A stretch of DNA of 30,630 bases. Source: an uncultured Clostridia bacterium. Its GTDB lineage: Bacteria; Bacillota; Clostridia; TANB77; CAG-508. The stretch lies in NCBI GenBank assembly GCA_934155165.1, contig CAKPGS010000013.1:1-30630 (forward strand). The letters run 5' to 3'. Every line of letters starts with the position of its first letter. Position 1 is the first letter of the stretch. The notes under the pieces were generated by a model. It did not search any database. It saw only the letters and a list, made by a program, of their open reading frames with translations, and was not told where the DNA came from. Made by a program: the position numbers and the translations under genes. Below, one piece after another: positions 9,330-16,885 of the stretch.

Positions 9330-10262
9330 TTATAATAAATTTATTATAAATTTATTAATAGATTTTAAATACAAATTTTTAAATGATTTTGTACTATTTA
9401 AATATTTATTTTGTTTCCAATGAGGAAACTTTTTATTTAGATTTTGCCAAGTCAATTTTATTAATGCTTTTCTTACTTTTTTATCTTTTACCTTTGTAAT
9501 TCTTTTTAATGAACTACATAGTAAAATTCTTGTATATGAATATTCTAATTCACTTCTATATTCATTAAAAATATTATTTTCTATATAATAGTTCAAAACA
9601 TTTTCCCATATTTTAAATATTTCACCTGTTCTTTCGTTTTGAGTATTTGCTATTGAACTTTCTCTTTGTACATAATGTACAAGTTCTTCTTTTACAAATG
9701 AAATTTTATCTAAATATGGGACTATTTTATAAAAGAATTCAATATCTTCATATCTTAATCCTTCAGGAAATGTAATTTTTGTTTTTTCTATAATGTCTTT
9801 TTTTATAATTTTATTCCAAGCTACTACTCTTGCTTCTACAATAGCTTCTTTTTTACTAGAATACATTTTTCCTATATCTTCTCTTTTTTTATTTGGATAC
9901 TCCCATATAAAATCGCACTCCACCATATCACTTTTTTCTTCTATAGCTTTATTATACATCTTTTCGTACATAGTAATTTCAACATAATCATCTGAATCTA
10001 CAAAGCCTATGTACTCTCCTTTTGCATATGGTATTCCATAATTTCTAGCACTTGAAAGTCCTCCATTTTCTTTTTCAAGATATACTATATTTTTATATTT
10101 ATTTAAATATTTTTTTATTATTTCTTTTGAACCATCTGTAGAGCCATCGTTTACTATAATTATTTCAATATCTTTTAATGTTTGATTTACAAGTGAATCT
10201 AAACATCTTTCTAAATATTCTTCAACATTATACACTGGAACTATAACACTTACTTTAGGCAT
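9330..10262 (-). CDS. Family 2 glycosyltransferase
   Basis: This 310-residue protein is a textbook GT-A enzyme: VSVIVPVYNVEEYLERCLDS (4-23), IIIVNDGSTDGS (34-45), ENGGLSSARNYG (65-76) and the metal-binding FVDSDDY (87-93). The tail after about 220 is helical and basic. It closely resembles the GT2 at 11527-12465 over the first 100 residues, so these are likely paralogues with different donors or acceptors. The start overlaps the end of the GT4 gene before it by 8 bp, indicating translational coupling. Enzymes of this subgroup add hexoses, N-acetylhexosamines or others, so the donor cannot be named. Confidence 0.9.
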   Translation of the reverse strand: MPKVSVIVPVYNVEEYLERCLDSLVNQTLKDIEIIIVNDGSTDGSKEIIKKYLNKYKNIVYLEKENGGLSSARNYGIPYAKGEYIGFVDSDDYVEITMYEKMYNKAIEEKSDMVECDFIWEYPNKKREDIGKMYSSKKEAIVEARVVAWNKIIKKDIIEKTKITFPEGLRYEDIEFFYKIVPYLDKISFVKEELVHYVQRESSIANTQNERTGEIFKIWENVLNYYIENNIFNEYRSELEYSYTRILLCSSLKRITKVKDKKVRKALIKLTWQNLNKKFPHWKQNKYLNSTKSFKNLYLKSINKFIINLL

Positions 10263-11286
10263 TTTCTATTTCTCCATCTTTTAAATTTTCATCAAAGAAT
10301 TCCTTGTACTGCAATGAGATTGTTTTCCAATCCCATTTTTTTATTTGTTCCAAATTTTCCTTTGATAATTCTTCAAAGTATTCTTTATTTTCTATCAACT
10401 TTTTCAATTTACTTTTTAAACATTCTTTCGTTCTTTCTTCCATTATAAATTCTTTTTGTTTTTCTCCGAATGCTTCAGGTACAATGCCAACATCTGTTGA
10501 TATAATAGGTATTCCACATGCCATCGTTTCTAATACAGGAGCTGGTGTTCCTTCTGTTTTCGATGCACATATATATACATCTACACTATTGTAATATTCC
10601 GGCATTTTTTCGTGAGGAATCATTCCTTCGTTTCTATCTGCAAATTTTTCCTCAATATTGTATCCTTCTTCTTTTAGCTCTTTAATAGCTGGTTTTATAA
10701 TCTTATTTAAGCCTTTTAAATCTGCATCATTTTCTGAATCTGTAAATTTGCTATTTCCTGCCCAGCCTATTCTTATATTATTATCTTTTCTTTCTTCTTT
10801 TTTCTTATAAAACATATTTAAGTCTACGCCATCATGTATAACACACTTAGGACTTTTTATATTGGGAATATTATTGTATATCTCTTTAAGTTTTTGGGAT
10901 GTTACGATATAATTTTTTACATTTGATAAAATTAATTCTGTTGTTTTTTCTTCATCTTCAGTTAAGAAAAGGTGATCACATATAGTTGTTGTAATTATAT
11001 TATTTGATACAAACTCATTAGAAAATTCTTTGAATTCATAGCCTAAATTTTTAATATAGTCTTTTGCAAAATCGCTATAAAGCCAATATATATGCCCTCT
11101 CCATAAGAAATGGACTAAATCATATTTTTTAGATAAAATCATTATTTTTACTATGTTATCTTTGAACATTTCTAATGTAACTACATTTATATCATAAAAC
11201 TCTTTTAAATTTTCTTTTAATTGATAAGCAATATTTCCTAAGGCCCATTCTTCATTATCAACAACTAATAATATTCTTTTTTTCAT
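10255..11286 (-). CDS. Family 4 glycosyltransferase (GT-B)
   Basis: The protein has 343 residues with two Rossmann-like halves. It opens with KRILLVVDNEEWALGNIA, has a GT-B donor domain with IRIGWAGNSKFTDS near 165-180, and the EX7E element EGTPAPVLETMACGIP starting at residue 245 (E245 and E253). The 'WAGN-K/S' and 'E-TPAPVLE-MACG-P-I-TDVG' elements are typical of GT4 enzymes in capsule clusters. It overlaps the following GT2 by 8 bp and starts 2 bp after the stop of the small coiled-coil gene, so it sits in the middle of a tightly packed operon. AGGAGA precedes the ATG. It differs from the other two GT4 enzymes here, so it likely makes a different linkage. Confidence 0.88.
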   Translation of the reverse strand: MKKRILLVVDNEEWALGNIAYQLKENLKEFYDINVVTLEMFKDNIVKIMILSKKYDLVHFLWRGHIYWLYSDFAKDYIKNLGYEFKEFSNEFVSNNIITTTICDHLFLTEDEEKTTELILSNVKNYIVTSQKLKEIYNNIPNIKSPKCVIHDGVDLNMFYKKKEERKDNNIRIGWAGNSKFTDSENDADLKGLNKIIKPAIKELKEEGYNIEEKFADRNEGMIPHEKMPEYYNSVDVYICASKTEGTPAPVLETMACGIPIISTDVGIVPEAFGEKQKEFIMEERTKECLKSKLKKLIENKEYFEELSKENLEQIKKWDWKTISLQYKEFFDENLKDGEIENA

Positions 11287-11288
11287 TT

Positions 11289-11522
11289 TTATTTTCTCCT
11301 AATAATATTATTTAACTTATTCGCAAACTTGTAGGTTCTTGAGTATTTTATTTTTTCTAATTCACTATAAGTTTTTTCATACTCATTTTTTAAATATATG
11401 TTATCTTTTCTCAAAACTTCATATTCTTCTTGTATTTTTTTCATTTTTGATAATAAAATTTTATTTTCTTCTTCTAATTCCAAATTTATTATCTCTGTTT
11501 TTTCTTCTCTAGACATTTTCAT
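11289..11522 (-). CDS. Small coiled-coil protein, glycosyltransferase-tail-like
   Basis: This 77-residue protein is almost wholly a charged coiled coil (residues 5-60, heptads rich in E, K, L and I) and ends in a basic segment containing SRTYKFANKLNN. A terminal S-x-x-Y/W-K/R-hydrophobic-x-K/R-L motif after a coiled coil is common at the C-terminus of large surface-polysaccharide glycosyltransferases. Here it stands alone. There is no signal peptide or membrane segment. It lies 4 bp after a GT2 stop and 2 bp before a GT4 start, with GAGGTG upstream of the ATG (a second in-frame ATG lies two codons on). It may be a scaffold tying glycosyltransferases together, or the detached remnant of a larger enzyme's tail. 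No function is recognised directly. Confidence 0.65.
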   Translation of the reverse strand: MKMSREEKTEIINLELEEENKILLSKMKKIQEEYEVLRKDNIYLKNEYEKTYSELEKIKYSRTYKFANKLNNIIRRK

Positions 11523-11526
11523 ACAT

Positions 11527-12465
11527 TCACCTCATTTTCAAATAAAGTTTTATACTAATATTTAATAAAATCTTTTTTATTAATTGTTTTAAATTTCTTG
11601 CTTTTATATTTTTTACTATTTTTTTCTTTTTTATTTCTTTAATATACTCTTTTTGCTCTGTTCTGTCTAGTTCATTAGTCTTTAATAATATGCAATTTGT
11701 ATAAAACATTTTTATATTTTCTTTTGTTTTTTTCTCTAAATTTATGCTTTTAATTTCTTCTAACATATTATCATAATGTTTTAATAAATCATAAGCTTTT
11801 TTCTTACTTTTAGTATTATCTGTAACAATACTATTTTCTCTTTGAATATAGTAATAGCCATAATTTTCTGTTGATACAACAGTTTTAGCTTTTGCAATTG
11901 CTATAGGAGTTAGGCCAAAATCTTCATGATATAAATTTTCTGCATACTTAAAATTATTTTTTGTCCAGAATTCTCTTCTATATAAGTATAACCAAGCTGG
12001 TTCAATTAATATATCTTTTGAATATAATTTGTTGAATGCTTCTTCTCCAGTAGATACTTCAAAGATTGGCCCACAAATTCTCTCTATTTTTCCATCTTGA
12101 TATTTTTTTATGGTTTTAAATTTTATTAAATCTATATTTTTATCTATATACTCTTCTAATTTTGAAAATAGTTCTTTATCTATATAATCATCTGAATCGA
12201 CAAATGCAATATACTTTCCTTTTGCTTTTTCTAATCCATAATTTCTAGCACTAGATAATCCACCATTTTCTTTTTTATAATACTTAATCATATCCGGATA
12301 TTTGTTTTCGTAATCTTTAATTATTTCTTCAGAATGGTCATTAGACCCATCATTAACCACTATGATTTCTATATTTTTCATAGTTTGATTAACCAATGAG
12401 TCTAAACATTTTTTTATATATTTTTCAGTATTATATACAGGTACTATTACACTTATTTTATACAT
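11527..12465 (-). CDS. Family 2 glycosyltransferase
   Basis: The protein has 312 residues and a full GT-A domain: ISVIVPVYNTEKYIKKCLDS (4-23), IIVVNDGSNDHS (34-45), ENGGLSSARNYG (66-77) and FVDSDDY with D90 and D93 of the metal-binding DSDD. The C-terminal third is lysine-rich and helical, ending in KKILLNISIKLYLKMR, which could lie on the membrane. It is similar to the GT2 at 9330-10262. The gene follows the ABC permease by 20 bp and precedes the small coiled-coil gene by 4 bp, so it probably shares the promoter at 14054-14081. Donor unknown. Confidence 0.9.
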   Translation of the reverse strand: MYKISVIVPVYNTEKYIKKCLDSLVNQTMKNIEIIVVNDGSNDHSEEIIKDYENKYPDMIKYYKKENGGLSSARNYGLEKAKGKYIAFVDSDDYIDKELFSKLEEYIDKNIDLIKFKTIKKYQDGKIERICGPIFEVSTGEEAFNKLYSKDILIEPAWLYLYRREFWTKNNFKYAENLYHEDFGLTPIAIAKAKTVVSTENYGYYYIQRENSIVTDNTKSKKKAYDLLKHYDNMLEEIKSINLEKKTKENIKMFYTNCILLKTNELDRTEQKEYIKEIKKKKIVKNIKARNLKQLIKKILLNISIKLYLKMR

Positions 12466-12485
12466 AATTATTACCTTTTTTCTTT

Positions 12486-13262
12486 TTATAATTCTTCTGC
12501 AAAGCTTTTTTGTAATTTATTAAATATAGCATAACCAACAACAAATAAAGCTACAGATATTGCAAATATAATTGCTAATGTTTGAAGCTCAGGCATTCTT
12601 TGATAATAAAAAATGTCTCTGTATGCATTTAAAATATGTGCCATTGGATTTAATGTTATTATAAAAGAGAAGTTTGCAGGTATTGTATCTGCTGAATATG
12701 CAATAGGTGTTGCATAAAATAACATCATCATAGCTATACTTATTAAATGTTCTAAGTCCCTTAAAAATACTGTTGCACTTGATACTATAAATGCTACCCC
12801 TATTGAAAAGATATATTGTATTAATAGTATTACAGGATAAAATAATATGTATTTAGATATTCCCATTCCTGAAAATAGTACAAATGCTAAAATTATTATT
12901 GTTGAAATTAAAAAGTTTACTAATTGACTTGTAACAACTGATATTGGCAATATTTCTCTTGGAAAATATACTTTTTTTACTATGTCTCCATTTGCAATTA
13001 TTGTTCCAGTTGATTGTGTAACTATTGTTGTAAAATAGTTCCATGGTATTAATGCTACACACAAAAATATAACATAATGTTCTTGTGTATTTCTAAGTAT
13101 TAAAGGAAATATTATTGCATACACTGCAAGTTGTAATAATGGATATAAAAATGACCATAATACACCTAAAAATGAATGTTTATATTTTCCTCTAATTTCT
13201 TTTTTTATATTTGTTTTTAACAATTCTCTATATTGATATATATTTTTAAACATTTCTATCAT
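12486..13262 (-). CDS. Polysaccharide ABC exporter, permease subunit (Wzm/TagG type)
   Basis: This is an ABC-2 type permease of 258 residues from the ATG at 13262. A short cytoplasmic N-terminus (YRELLKTNIKKEIRGKYKHS) is followed by about six membrane segments. The sequence GVLWSFLYPLLQL after the first basic stretch and the conserved VFLRDLEHL region are typical of exporters of capsule, O-antigen or teichoic acid. A longer frame opens at 13355, but that would overlap the ATPase gene by 79 bp. The ATG at 13262 has GAAGGG nine bases upstream and gives the normal family start. With the ATPase 14 bp upstream it forms a two-gene exporter that flips a lipid-linked glycan out of the cytoplasm. Confidence 0.9.
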   Translation of the reverse strand: MIEMFKNIYQYRELLKTNIKKEIRGKYKHSFLGVLWSFLYPLLQLAVYAIIFPLILRNTQEHYVIFLCVALIPWNYFTTIVTQSTGTIIANGDIVKKVYFPREILPISVVTSQLVNFLISTIIILAFVLFSGMGISKYILFYPVILLIQYIFSIGVAFIVSSATVFLRDLEHLISIAMMMLFYATPIAYSADTIPANFSFIITLNPMAHILNAYRDIFYYQRMPELQTLAIIFAISVALFVVGYAIFNKLQKSFAEEL

Positions 13263-13271
13263 AATATTTTT

Positions 13272-13277
13272 CCCTTC
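13272..13277 (-). promoter_or_regulatory. RBS fixing the permease start
   Basis: GAAGGG lies nine bases upstream of the ATG at 13262 and overlaps the last bases of the ATPase gene. It supports the short permease over the frame that opens at 13355. Confidence 0.75.
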
Positions 13278-14020
13278 TATGCTGTAACTTTTAAATATTC
13301 TGGAACAACTTCTTTTGCAGTTCCATCCATTTTTATTTTTCCGTTGTAAAGCCATACTGCTCTATCGCAAAATCTTTCAACAGCTCCCATTGTATGTGTA
13401 ACTATTACAATTGTTTTTCCTTCTGCTTTTAATTCTTCTATTTTTTTGAAACATTTTTCTTGAAAATGTTGGTCACCAACAGACAGTATTTCATCAACCA
13501 ATAAAATTTCAGCATCAACATTTATTGCAACAGAAAATGCAAGCCTCATATACATACCAGATGAATATGTTCTTACTGGGTTATCTATAAAATCTTTTAA
13601 TTCTGAAAATTCTATTATTTGGTCTAATCTAGCATCTATTTCTTTTCTTGTTAATCCAAATATTGAAGCATTGAAATAAATATTTTCTCTTCCAGAAAAA
13701 TCCGGGTGAAACCCTGCTCCCAACTCAAGAAGTGATGTAAGTTTTCCATTTGTTTCAATTGTTCCTTTTGTAGGATAAATTATTTTAGTCATTAATTTTA
13801 ATAGTGTAGATTTCCCGCTTCCGTTTGTCCCTATTAAACCTACAACCTCGCCTTTTTTTATATCTAGACTAATATCATCTAAAACTGTTCTTTCTTCTTT
13901 GTTTTTTGACCTATTCCAAAACAATAATTTTTCCTTTATTGTATTTGTCTTATCAAAATAAACATTGAATTTTTTTGTTACATTTTTAACACTAATAACT
14001 GTTTGATTATCTTTATTCAT
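13277..14020 (-). CDS. Polysaccharide ABC exporter, ATPase subunit (Wzt/TagH type)
   Basis: From the ATG at 14020 the protein has 247 residues. Walker A is GTNGSGKST (64-72), the ABC signature YSSGM is at 152-156 and Walker B is ILLVDE (172-177). GAGFHPDFSGRENIYFNA (101-118) is the hallmark of polysaccharide and teichoic-acid exporter ATPases. It stops soon after the nucleotide-binding domain, so it lacks the C-terminal carbohydrate-binding domain of O9a-type Wzt; the exporter probably does not proofread a chain-end cap that way. The frame is open to 14065, but AAGGGAG eight bases before 14020 and the promoter at 14054-14081, which would fall inside the longer form, decide the start. Confidence 0.93.
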   Translation of the reverse strand: MNKDNQTVISVKNVTKKFNVYFDKTNTIKEKLLFWNRSKNKEERTVLDDISLDIKKGEVVGLIGTNGSGKSTLLKLMTKIIYPTKGTIETNGKLTSLLELGAGFHPDFSGRENIYFNASIFGLTRKEIDARLDQIIEFSELKDFIDNPVRTYSSGMYMRLAFSVAINVDAEILLVDEILSVGDQHFQEKCFKKIEELKAEGKTIVIVTHTMGAVERFCDRAVWLYNGKIKMDGTAKEVVPEYLKVTA

Positions 14021-14028
14021 TATTTTTT

Positions 14029-14035
14029 CTCCCTT
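14029..14035 (-). promoter_or_regulatory. RBS fixing the ATPase start
   Basis: AAGGGAG lies eight bases upstream of the ATG at 14020. The upstream ATG at 14065 has no comparable site and lies within the transcription start region of the promoter at 14054-14081. Confidence 0.8.
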
Positions 14036-14053
14036 AGTTTTTGTATCTTTGAT

Positions 14054-14081
14054 ATTATAACACACAAGATAAGTATGTCAA
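14054..14081 (-). promoter_or_regulatory. Consensus sigma-A promoter for the ABC exporter
   Basis: On the minus strand a perfect TTGACA (14076-14081) and a perfect TATAAT (14054-14059) are 16 bp apart, with TGTG just ahead of the -10. The -10 lies 33 bp upstream of the ATPase ATG. The promoter sits against the stop codon of the GT4 gene (14086), so the exporter and the genes after it can be transcribed apart from that GT4. Confidence 0.85.
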
Positions 14082-14085
14082 ATTG

Positions 14086-15171
14086 CTAATTAATGATTTT
14101 TTCTAATTTTTGTATATTTATTTCGTTATACTTCTTAAAATCAAATTTTTCTTTATTTTGTATTTTAGAATTTATTGCCATTTCCATGTTTTGAGCTATA
14201 TTATTTATATCTTTACTTGTTATAATTCCATAGTTATTACCAATTATTGTTTCGCTATCTGACACATTAGTTGTTATTACAGGTAAATTTAATATCTTAG
14301 CTTCGTTATAAACCACTGGAAATCCTTCATATTCTGATGTTAATATTAAATAATTACTTACTTTAAAATATGGATATGGATTTTTCTTTTTACCCAAAAA
14401 AATAACATACTTCTCTAATTCATAATCTTGCACCATTTTAGTATATTGTTTTTTATCTTTTCCATCTCCAATAACTACTACCTTGAACAGTACATTTTTT
14501 TCCTTTAATATTTTTGCACTTTCAATAATTCTGCTTACCTTTTTATCTTTTTCAGTAAGTCTTCCAACATATAAGAAAGTAGTTGTATTATCTTCTTTCT
14601 TTTCTGCAATATTTTCTTCAGAAAGTTTTAATATTTTATTGTAGTCAATTATATTATTTATTACTATACTTTTTTCTCCAAACTTTGCAAATTGTTCTAT
14701 AAAAGCATTTTTAGCATCATTTGATACAAATATTATTTTTGAAAATTGTTTAATATTTAATTGTTCAAAAAATTTATTAAATTCATTTTTATCATTGTTA
14801 AAAAGAGTCATATAATTTGAGTGTACCCAAAGTACACTATTTTTTGAAGCTGTTCTTGCAACAAATGAACCTGGCAAAGAATATGTAGCATAGCTTGCTG
14901 AAAAATCGAATTTATTTTTATATTTTAATATAAATTTTGTTCTTTTTGCTAGGTTTATAATTTTTCTTAAAAAAACATTTTTATTATTACTAGGTGAGTA
15001 TTCTATAATTTTTATTTTTTTATCTATATCTTCTAAAAATATTCCCTGTTTTTTTTCTAAAACAAGTGTTATTTCATATTGTTTTTTTGCAAGTTCATTT
15101 AGAAGTGTAACTAATGCTGTTTCTATTCCGCCAACATCAAGTGAATATGCTGAAAACAGTAACTTTTTCAT
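14086..15171 (-). CDS. Family 4 glycosyltransferase (GT-B)
   Basis: The protein has 361 residues. The acceptor domain begins LLFSAYSLDVGGIETALVTL with the glycine loop GGIET at 14-18. The donor domain contains FLYVGRLTEKDKKVSRI, VVIGDGKDKKQY, LGKKKNPYPYF and the EX7E element EGFPVVYNEAKIL (282-294; E282 and E290). It is related to the GT4 at 8060-9166. It is the first gene of the glycosyltransferase block and has its own promoter directly behind the spoVT terminator, so it may act early in glycan assembly. AGAGGT precedes the ATG. Donor unknown. Confidence 0.9.
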   Translation of the reverse strand: MKKLLFSAYSLDVGGIETALVTLLNELAKKQYEITLVLEKKQGIFLEDIDKKIKIIEYSPSNNKNVFLRKIINLAKRTKFILKYKNKFDFSASYATYSLPGSFVARTASKNSVLWVHSNYMTLFNNDKNEFNKFFEQLNIKQFSKIIFVSNDAKNAFIEQFAKFGEKSIVINNIIDYNKILKLSEENIAEKKEDNTTTFLYVGRLTEKDKKVSRIIESAKILKEKNVLFKVVVIGDGKDKKQYTKMVQDYELEKYVIFLGKKKNPYPYFKVSNYLILTSEYEGFPVVYNEAKILNLPVITTNVSDSETIIGNNYGIITSKDINNIAQNMEMAINSKIQNKEKFDFKKYNEINIQKLEKIIN

Positions 15172-15201
15172 TTATTTTACCTCTTATTTTTTTCTTTTGT
15201 A

Positions 15202-15230
15202 ATTTTATATTGAAACACTATATTTGTCAA
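15202..15230 (-). promoter_or_regulatory. Sigma-A promoter opening the glycosyltransferase block
   Basis: On the minus strand TTGACA (15225-15230) is followed after exactly 17 bp by TAAAAT (15202-15207), 30 bp upstream of the GT4 ATG at 15171. It begins one base beyond the T-tract of the spoVT terminator, an unusually compact terminator-promoter junction. Confidence 0.85.
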
Positions 15231-15231
15231 G

Positions 15232-15259
15232 AAAAATAGACACGTTTCCCACGTGTCTA
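15232..15259 (-). terminator. Rho-independent terminator of spoVT
   Basis: A perfect 9-bp stem (TAGACACGT with ACGTGTCTA) and a 5-base loop span 15237-15259. The hairpin is followed on the minus strand by five T residues. It starts 9 bp after the spoVT stop codon. Confidence 0.92.
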
Positions 15260-15267
15260 CATTAATT

Positions 15268-15822
15268 TTATATTTCCATTTGTGTTCCTAAAAAACTTGC
15301 TGCAGATTGTGCAACTTTTTTCTCTACATCATTCATTTTTGTTCTTGGCTCTTTTGATATTAATATTACTGTTCCAATGGCATCTCCATCTGAGATTATA
15401 GGATATACTATTTGTGAATTAAATTTTCTTTCTTTGTTATCATTTTTTACTATTGGAACTGAAACATCGTTGTTTTCATTGCTTGTATATACTTCTTTGT
15501 CTTCCATTATTTGTTCTACTTCTTGGCTTAAATTCTGTTCTAATAATTCTTTCTTTGCTCCACCTGATACAGCAATTACAGTATCTTTATCTGTTATGCA
15601 TGCAATGTGTCCTGTTGTTTTTGCAAGCGTTTCTGCATATCCTATTGCAAATTCTGAAAGTTCGCCTATTGGAGAATATTTCTTTAAAATTACTTGACCT
15701 TCTCTATCTGTAAATATTTCAAGTGGGTCTCCTTCTTTTATTCTTAATGTTTTTCTAATTTCTTTTGGAATAACAACTCTACCTAAATCATCAATTCTTC
15801 TTACAACACCTGTGGCTTTCAT
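15268..15822 (-). CDS. spoVT: Stage V sporulation protein T, AbrB-type regulator
   Basis: This 184-residue protein matches SpoVT in length and layout. The N-terminal swapped-hairpin AbrB DNA-binding domain is at 1-50 (MKATGVVRRIDDLGRVVIPK, then EIRKTLRIKEGDPLEIF). A GAF-like domain follows at about 55-184. In Bacillus, SpoVT is a DNA-binding regulator of genes expressed in the forespore under sigma-G. The gene has a strong AAAGGAGGAAAT site before its ATG and stands alone between two rho-independent terminators, so it is not part of either neighbouring operon. A clear sigma-G promoter could not be identified upstream. Confidence 0.96.
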   Translation of the reverse strand: MKATGVVRRIDDLGRVVIPKEIRKTLRIKEGDPLEIFTDREGQVILKKYSPIGELSEFAIGYAETLAKTTGHIACITDKDTVIAVSGGAKKELLEQNLSQEVEQIMEDKEVYTSNENNDVSVPIVKNDNKERKFNSQIVYPIISDGDAIGTVILISKEPRTKMNDVEKKVAQSAASFLGTQMEI

Positions 15823-15915
15823 AAATTTCCTCCTTTTATTTTTGCTCTTTTTTTATGTCTATTTTTATTTTGTCAAAAAAGGAAATTTTTATTCAAAAAT
15901 TATTTTTATAAATAT

Positions 15916-15942
15916 AAAAAATAGACGACCATTAGTCGCCTA
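15916..15942 (-). terminator. Rho-independent terminator of the acyl-carrier/transketolase operon
   Basis: An 8-bp stem (TAGGCGAC with GTCGTCTA on the minus strand, one G-U pair) with a 5-base loop spans 15922-15942. The minus strand continues with six T residues at 15916-15921. It lies 25 bp after the stop of the transketolase C-terminal subunit. Confidence 0.9.
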
Positions 15943-15967
15943 TAAATTTCAAAAATAAAATTTGTTA

Positions 15968-16885
15968 TTATTTAATATTTTTCATTATTTCATTATAAAT
16001 ACTATTTGCATTTAATCCGTTCATTTCTTTTATTTGGCTATATGTTCCATAGCCTTTTGCAAAGCAATCTTTTAATCCTATTTTTGTCAATTTGCAATTA
16101 AGATTATTAGTTGCTACAACAGCTGCTATACTATCTCCAAGTCCACCTATGATATTATGTTCCTCTACACTATATATATTTTTTTGTTTTTTTATTTCTT
16201 CTATTATTGAAGTTTCATCTATTGGTTTAATAGTTGAAATATTTACAACTTTTGCGTTTATATTGTTTTCTACAAGTTTTTCTCTTGCCTCCAATACTTC
16301 TGAAATTATACTTCCAGTAGAAAATATTGTAATATCTTTACCTTCCTTAATTACATTATTTTTACTTACTTCAAATTCAAAATCTTCTTCATATATTTCT
16401 TTTTCATTTCCCATACCAATTCTAATATATACCGGTCCTTTATGGTTATATGCATATTCCATGCATTTTTCAACTTCCTTTGGTGATGCAGGAGATAAAA
16501 TAACTAAATTTGGAATTGCCTTTAAGGCTGAAATGTCTTCAGTTGTATGGTGTGTAGGTCCTAATGTTGACCAAGAAATTCCACATCCCATTCCTATTAA
16601 TTTTACATTTTTATTTTGCAAGCAAATATCATCTCTAACAAATTCGTATGATCTATATGCAATAAATGCATTTGTAGTATATACAAATGGAATTTTTCCA
16701 CAACTTGCTAAACCAGAAGCTGCAGCAACTTTGTTGTTTTCACTTATACCAAAATTAATACATTGGTCAGGAAATTCACGTGCTATCATTTCATCATAAT
16801 CTGTTCCACTATCTGATAAACAAGATATTACATTTTTATCTTTTTTTATTAAATTATATAATGATGTTATATATGCTCTTTGCAT
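15968..16885 (-). CDS. Transketolase, C-terminal subunit
   Basis: The protein has 305 residues and contains the pyrimidine-binding domain (1-165) and the C-terminal domain (about 180-305) of transketolase. FGISENNKVAAASGLA (45-60) carries the conserved Glu (E49) that activates thiamine diphosphate. GPTHHTTEDISALKAIPN (109-126) matches the pyrimidine-domain loop. With the adjacent N-terminal subunit it forms a split transketolase, which moves two-carbon ketol units between sugar phosphates. Its start overlaps the end of the N-terminal subunit gene by 19 bp, with GAGGAGGAAA before the ATG, so equal expression is expected. It is the last gene of the operon. Its place beside an acyl carrier operon suggests a special pathway rather than the housekeeping pentose phosphate route. 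Confidence 0.92.
   Translation of the reverse strand: MQRAYITSLYNLIKKDKNVISCLSDSGTDYDEMIAREFPDQCINFGISENNKVAAASGLASCGKIPFVYTTNAFIAYRSYEFVRDDICLQNKNVKLIGMGCGISWSTLGPTHHTTEDISALKAIPNLVILSPASPKEVEKCMEYAYNHKGPVYIRIGMGNEKEIYEEDFEFEVSKNNVIKEGKDITIFSTGSIISEVLEAREKLVENNINAKVVNISTIKPIDETSIIEEIKKQKNIYSVEEHNIIGGLGDSIAAVVATNNLNCKLTKIGLKDCFAKGYGTYSQIKEMNGLNANSIYNEIMKNIK

Noticed and set aside
9187..9330. Known riboswitch, T-box or retron RNA at the inverted repeat
   Set aside because: No consensus for purine, preQ1, c-di-GMP, T-box or fluoride classes could be matched by eye on either strand, and no reverse transcriptase gene is near. It is left as an unclassified element.
13263..13355. N-terminal extension of the permease
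   Set aside because: The extension overlaps the ATPase coding sequence, is unlike permease N-termini, and the ATG at 13262 has a good ribosome binding site.
15843..15876. Sigma-A promoter for spoVT using TTGACA at 15871-15876
   Set aside because: No acceptable -10 falls at 16-18 bp; the nearest ATAAAA gives a 14-bp spacer. A sigma-G match was also poor, so no promoter is called.
16092..16799. Long plus-strand open frame (235 codons) opposite the transketolase C-terminal subunit
   Set aside because: It is antisense to a clearly conserved gene, has no ribosome binding site or family motif, and its hydrophobic composition is what the complement of this AT-rich gene would give.
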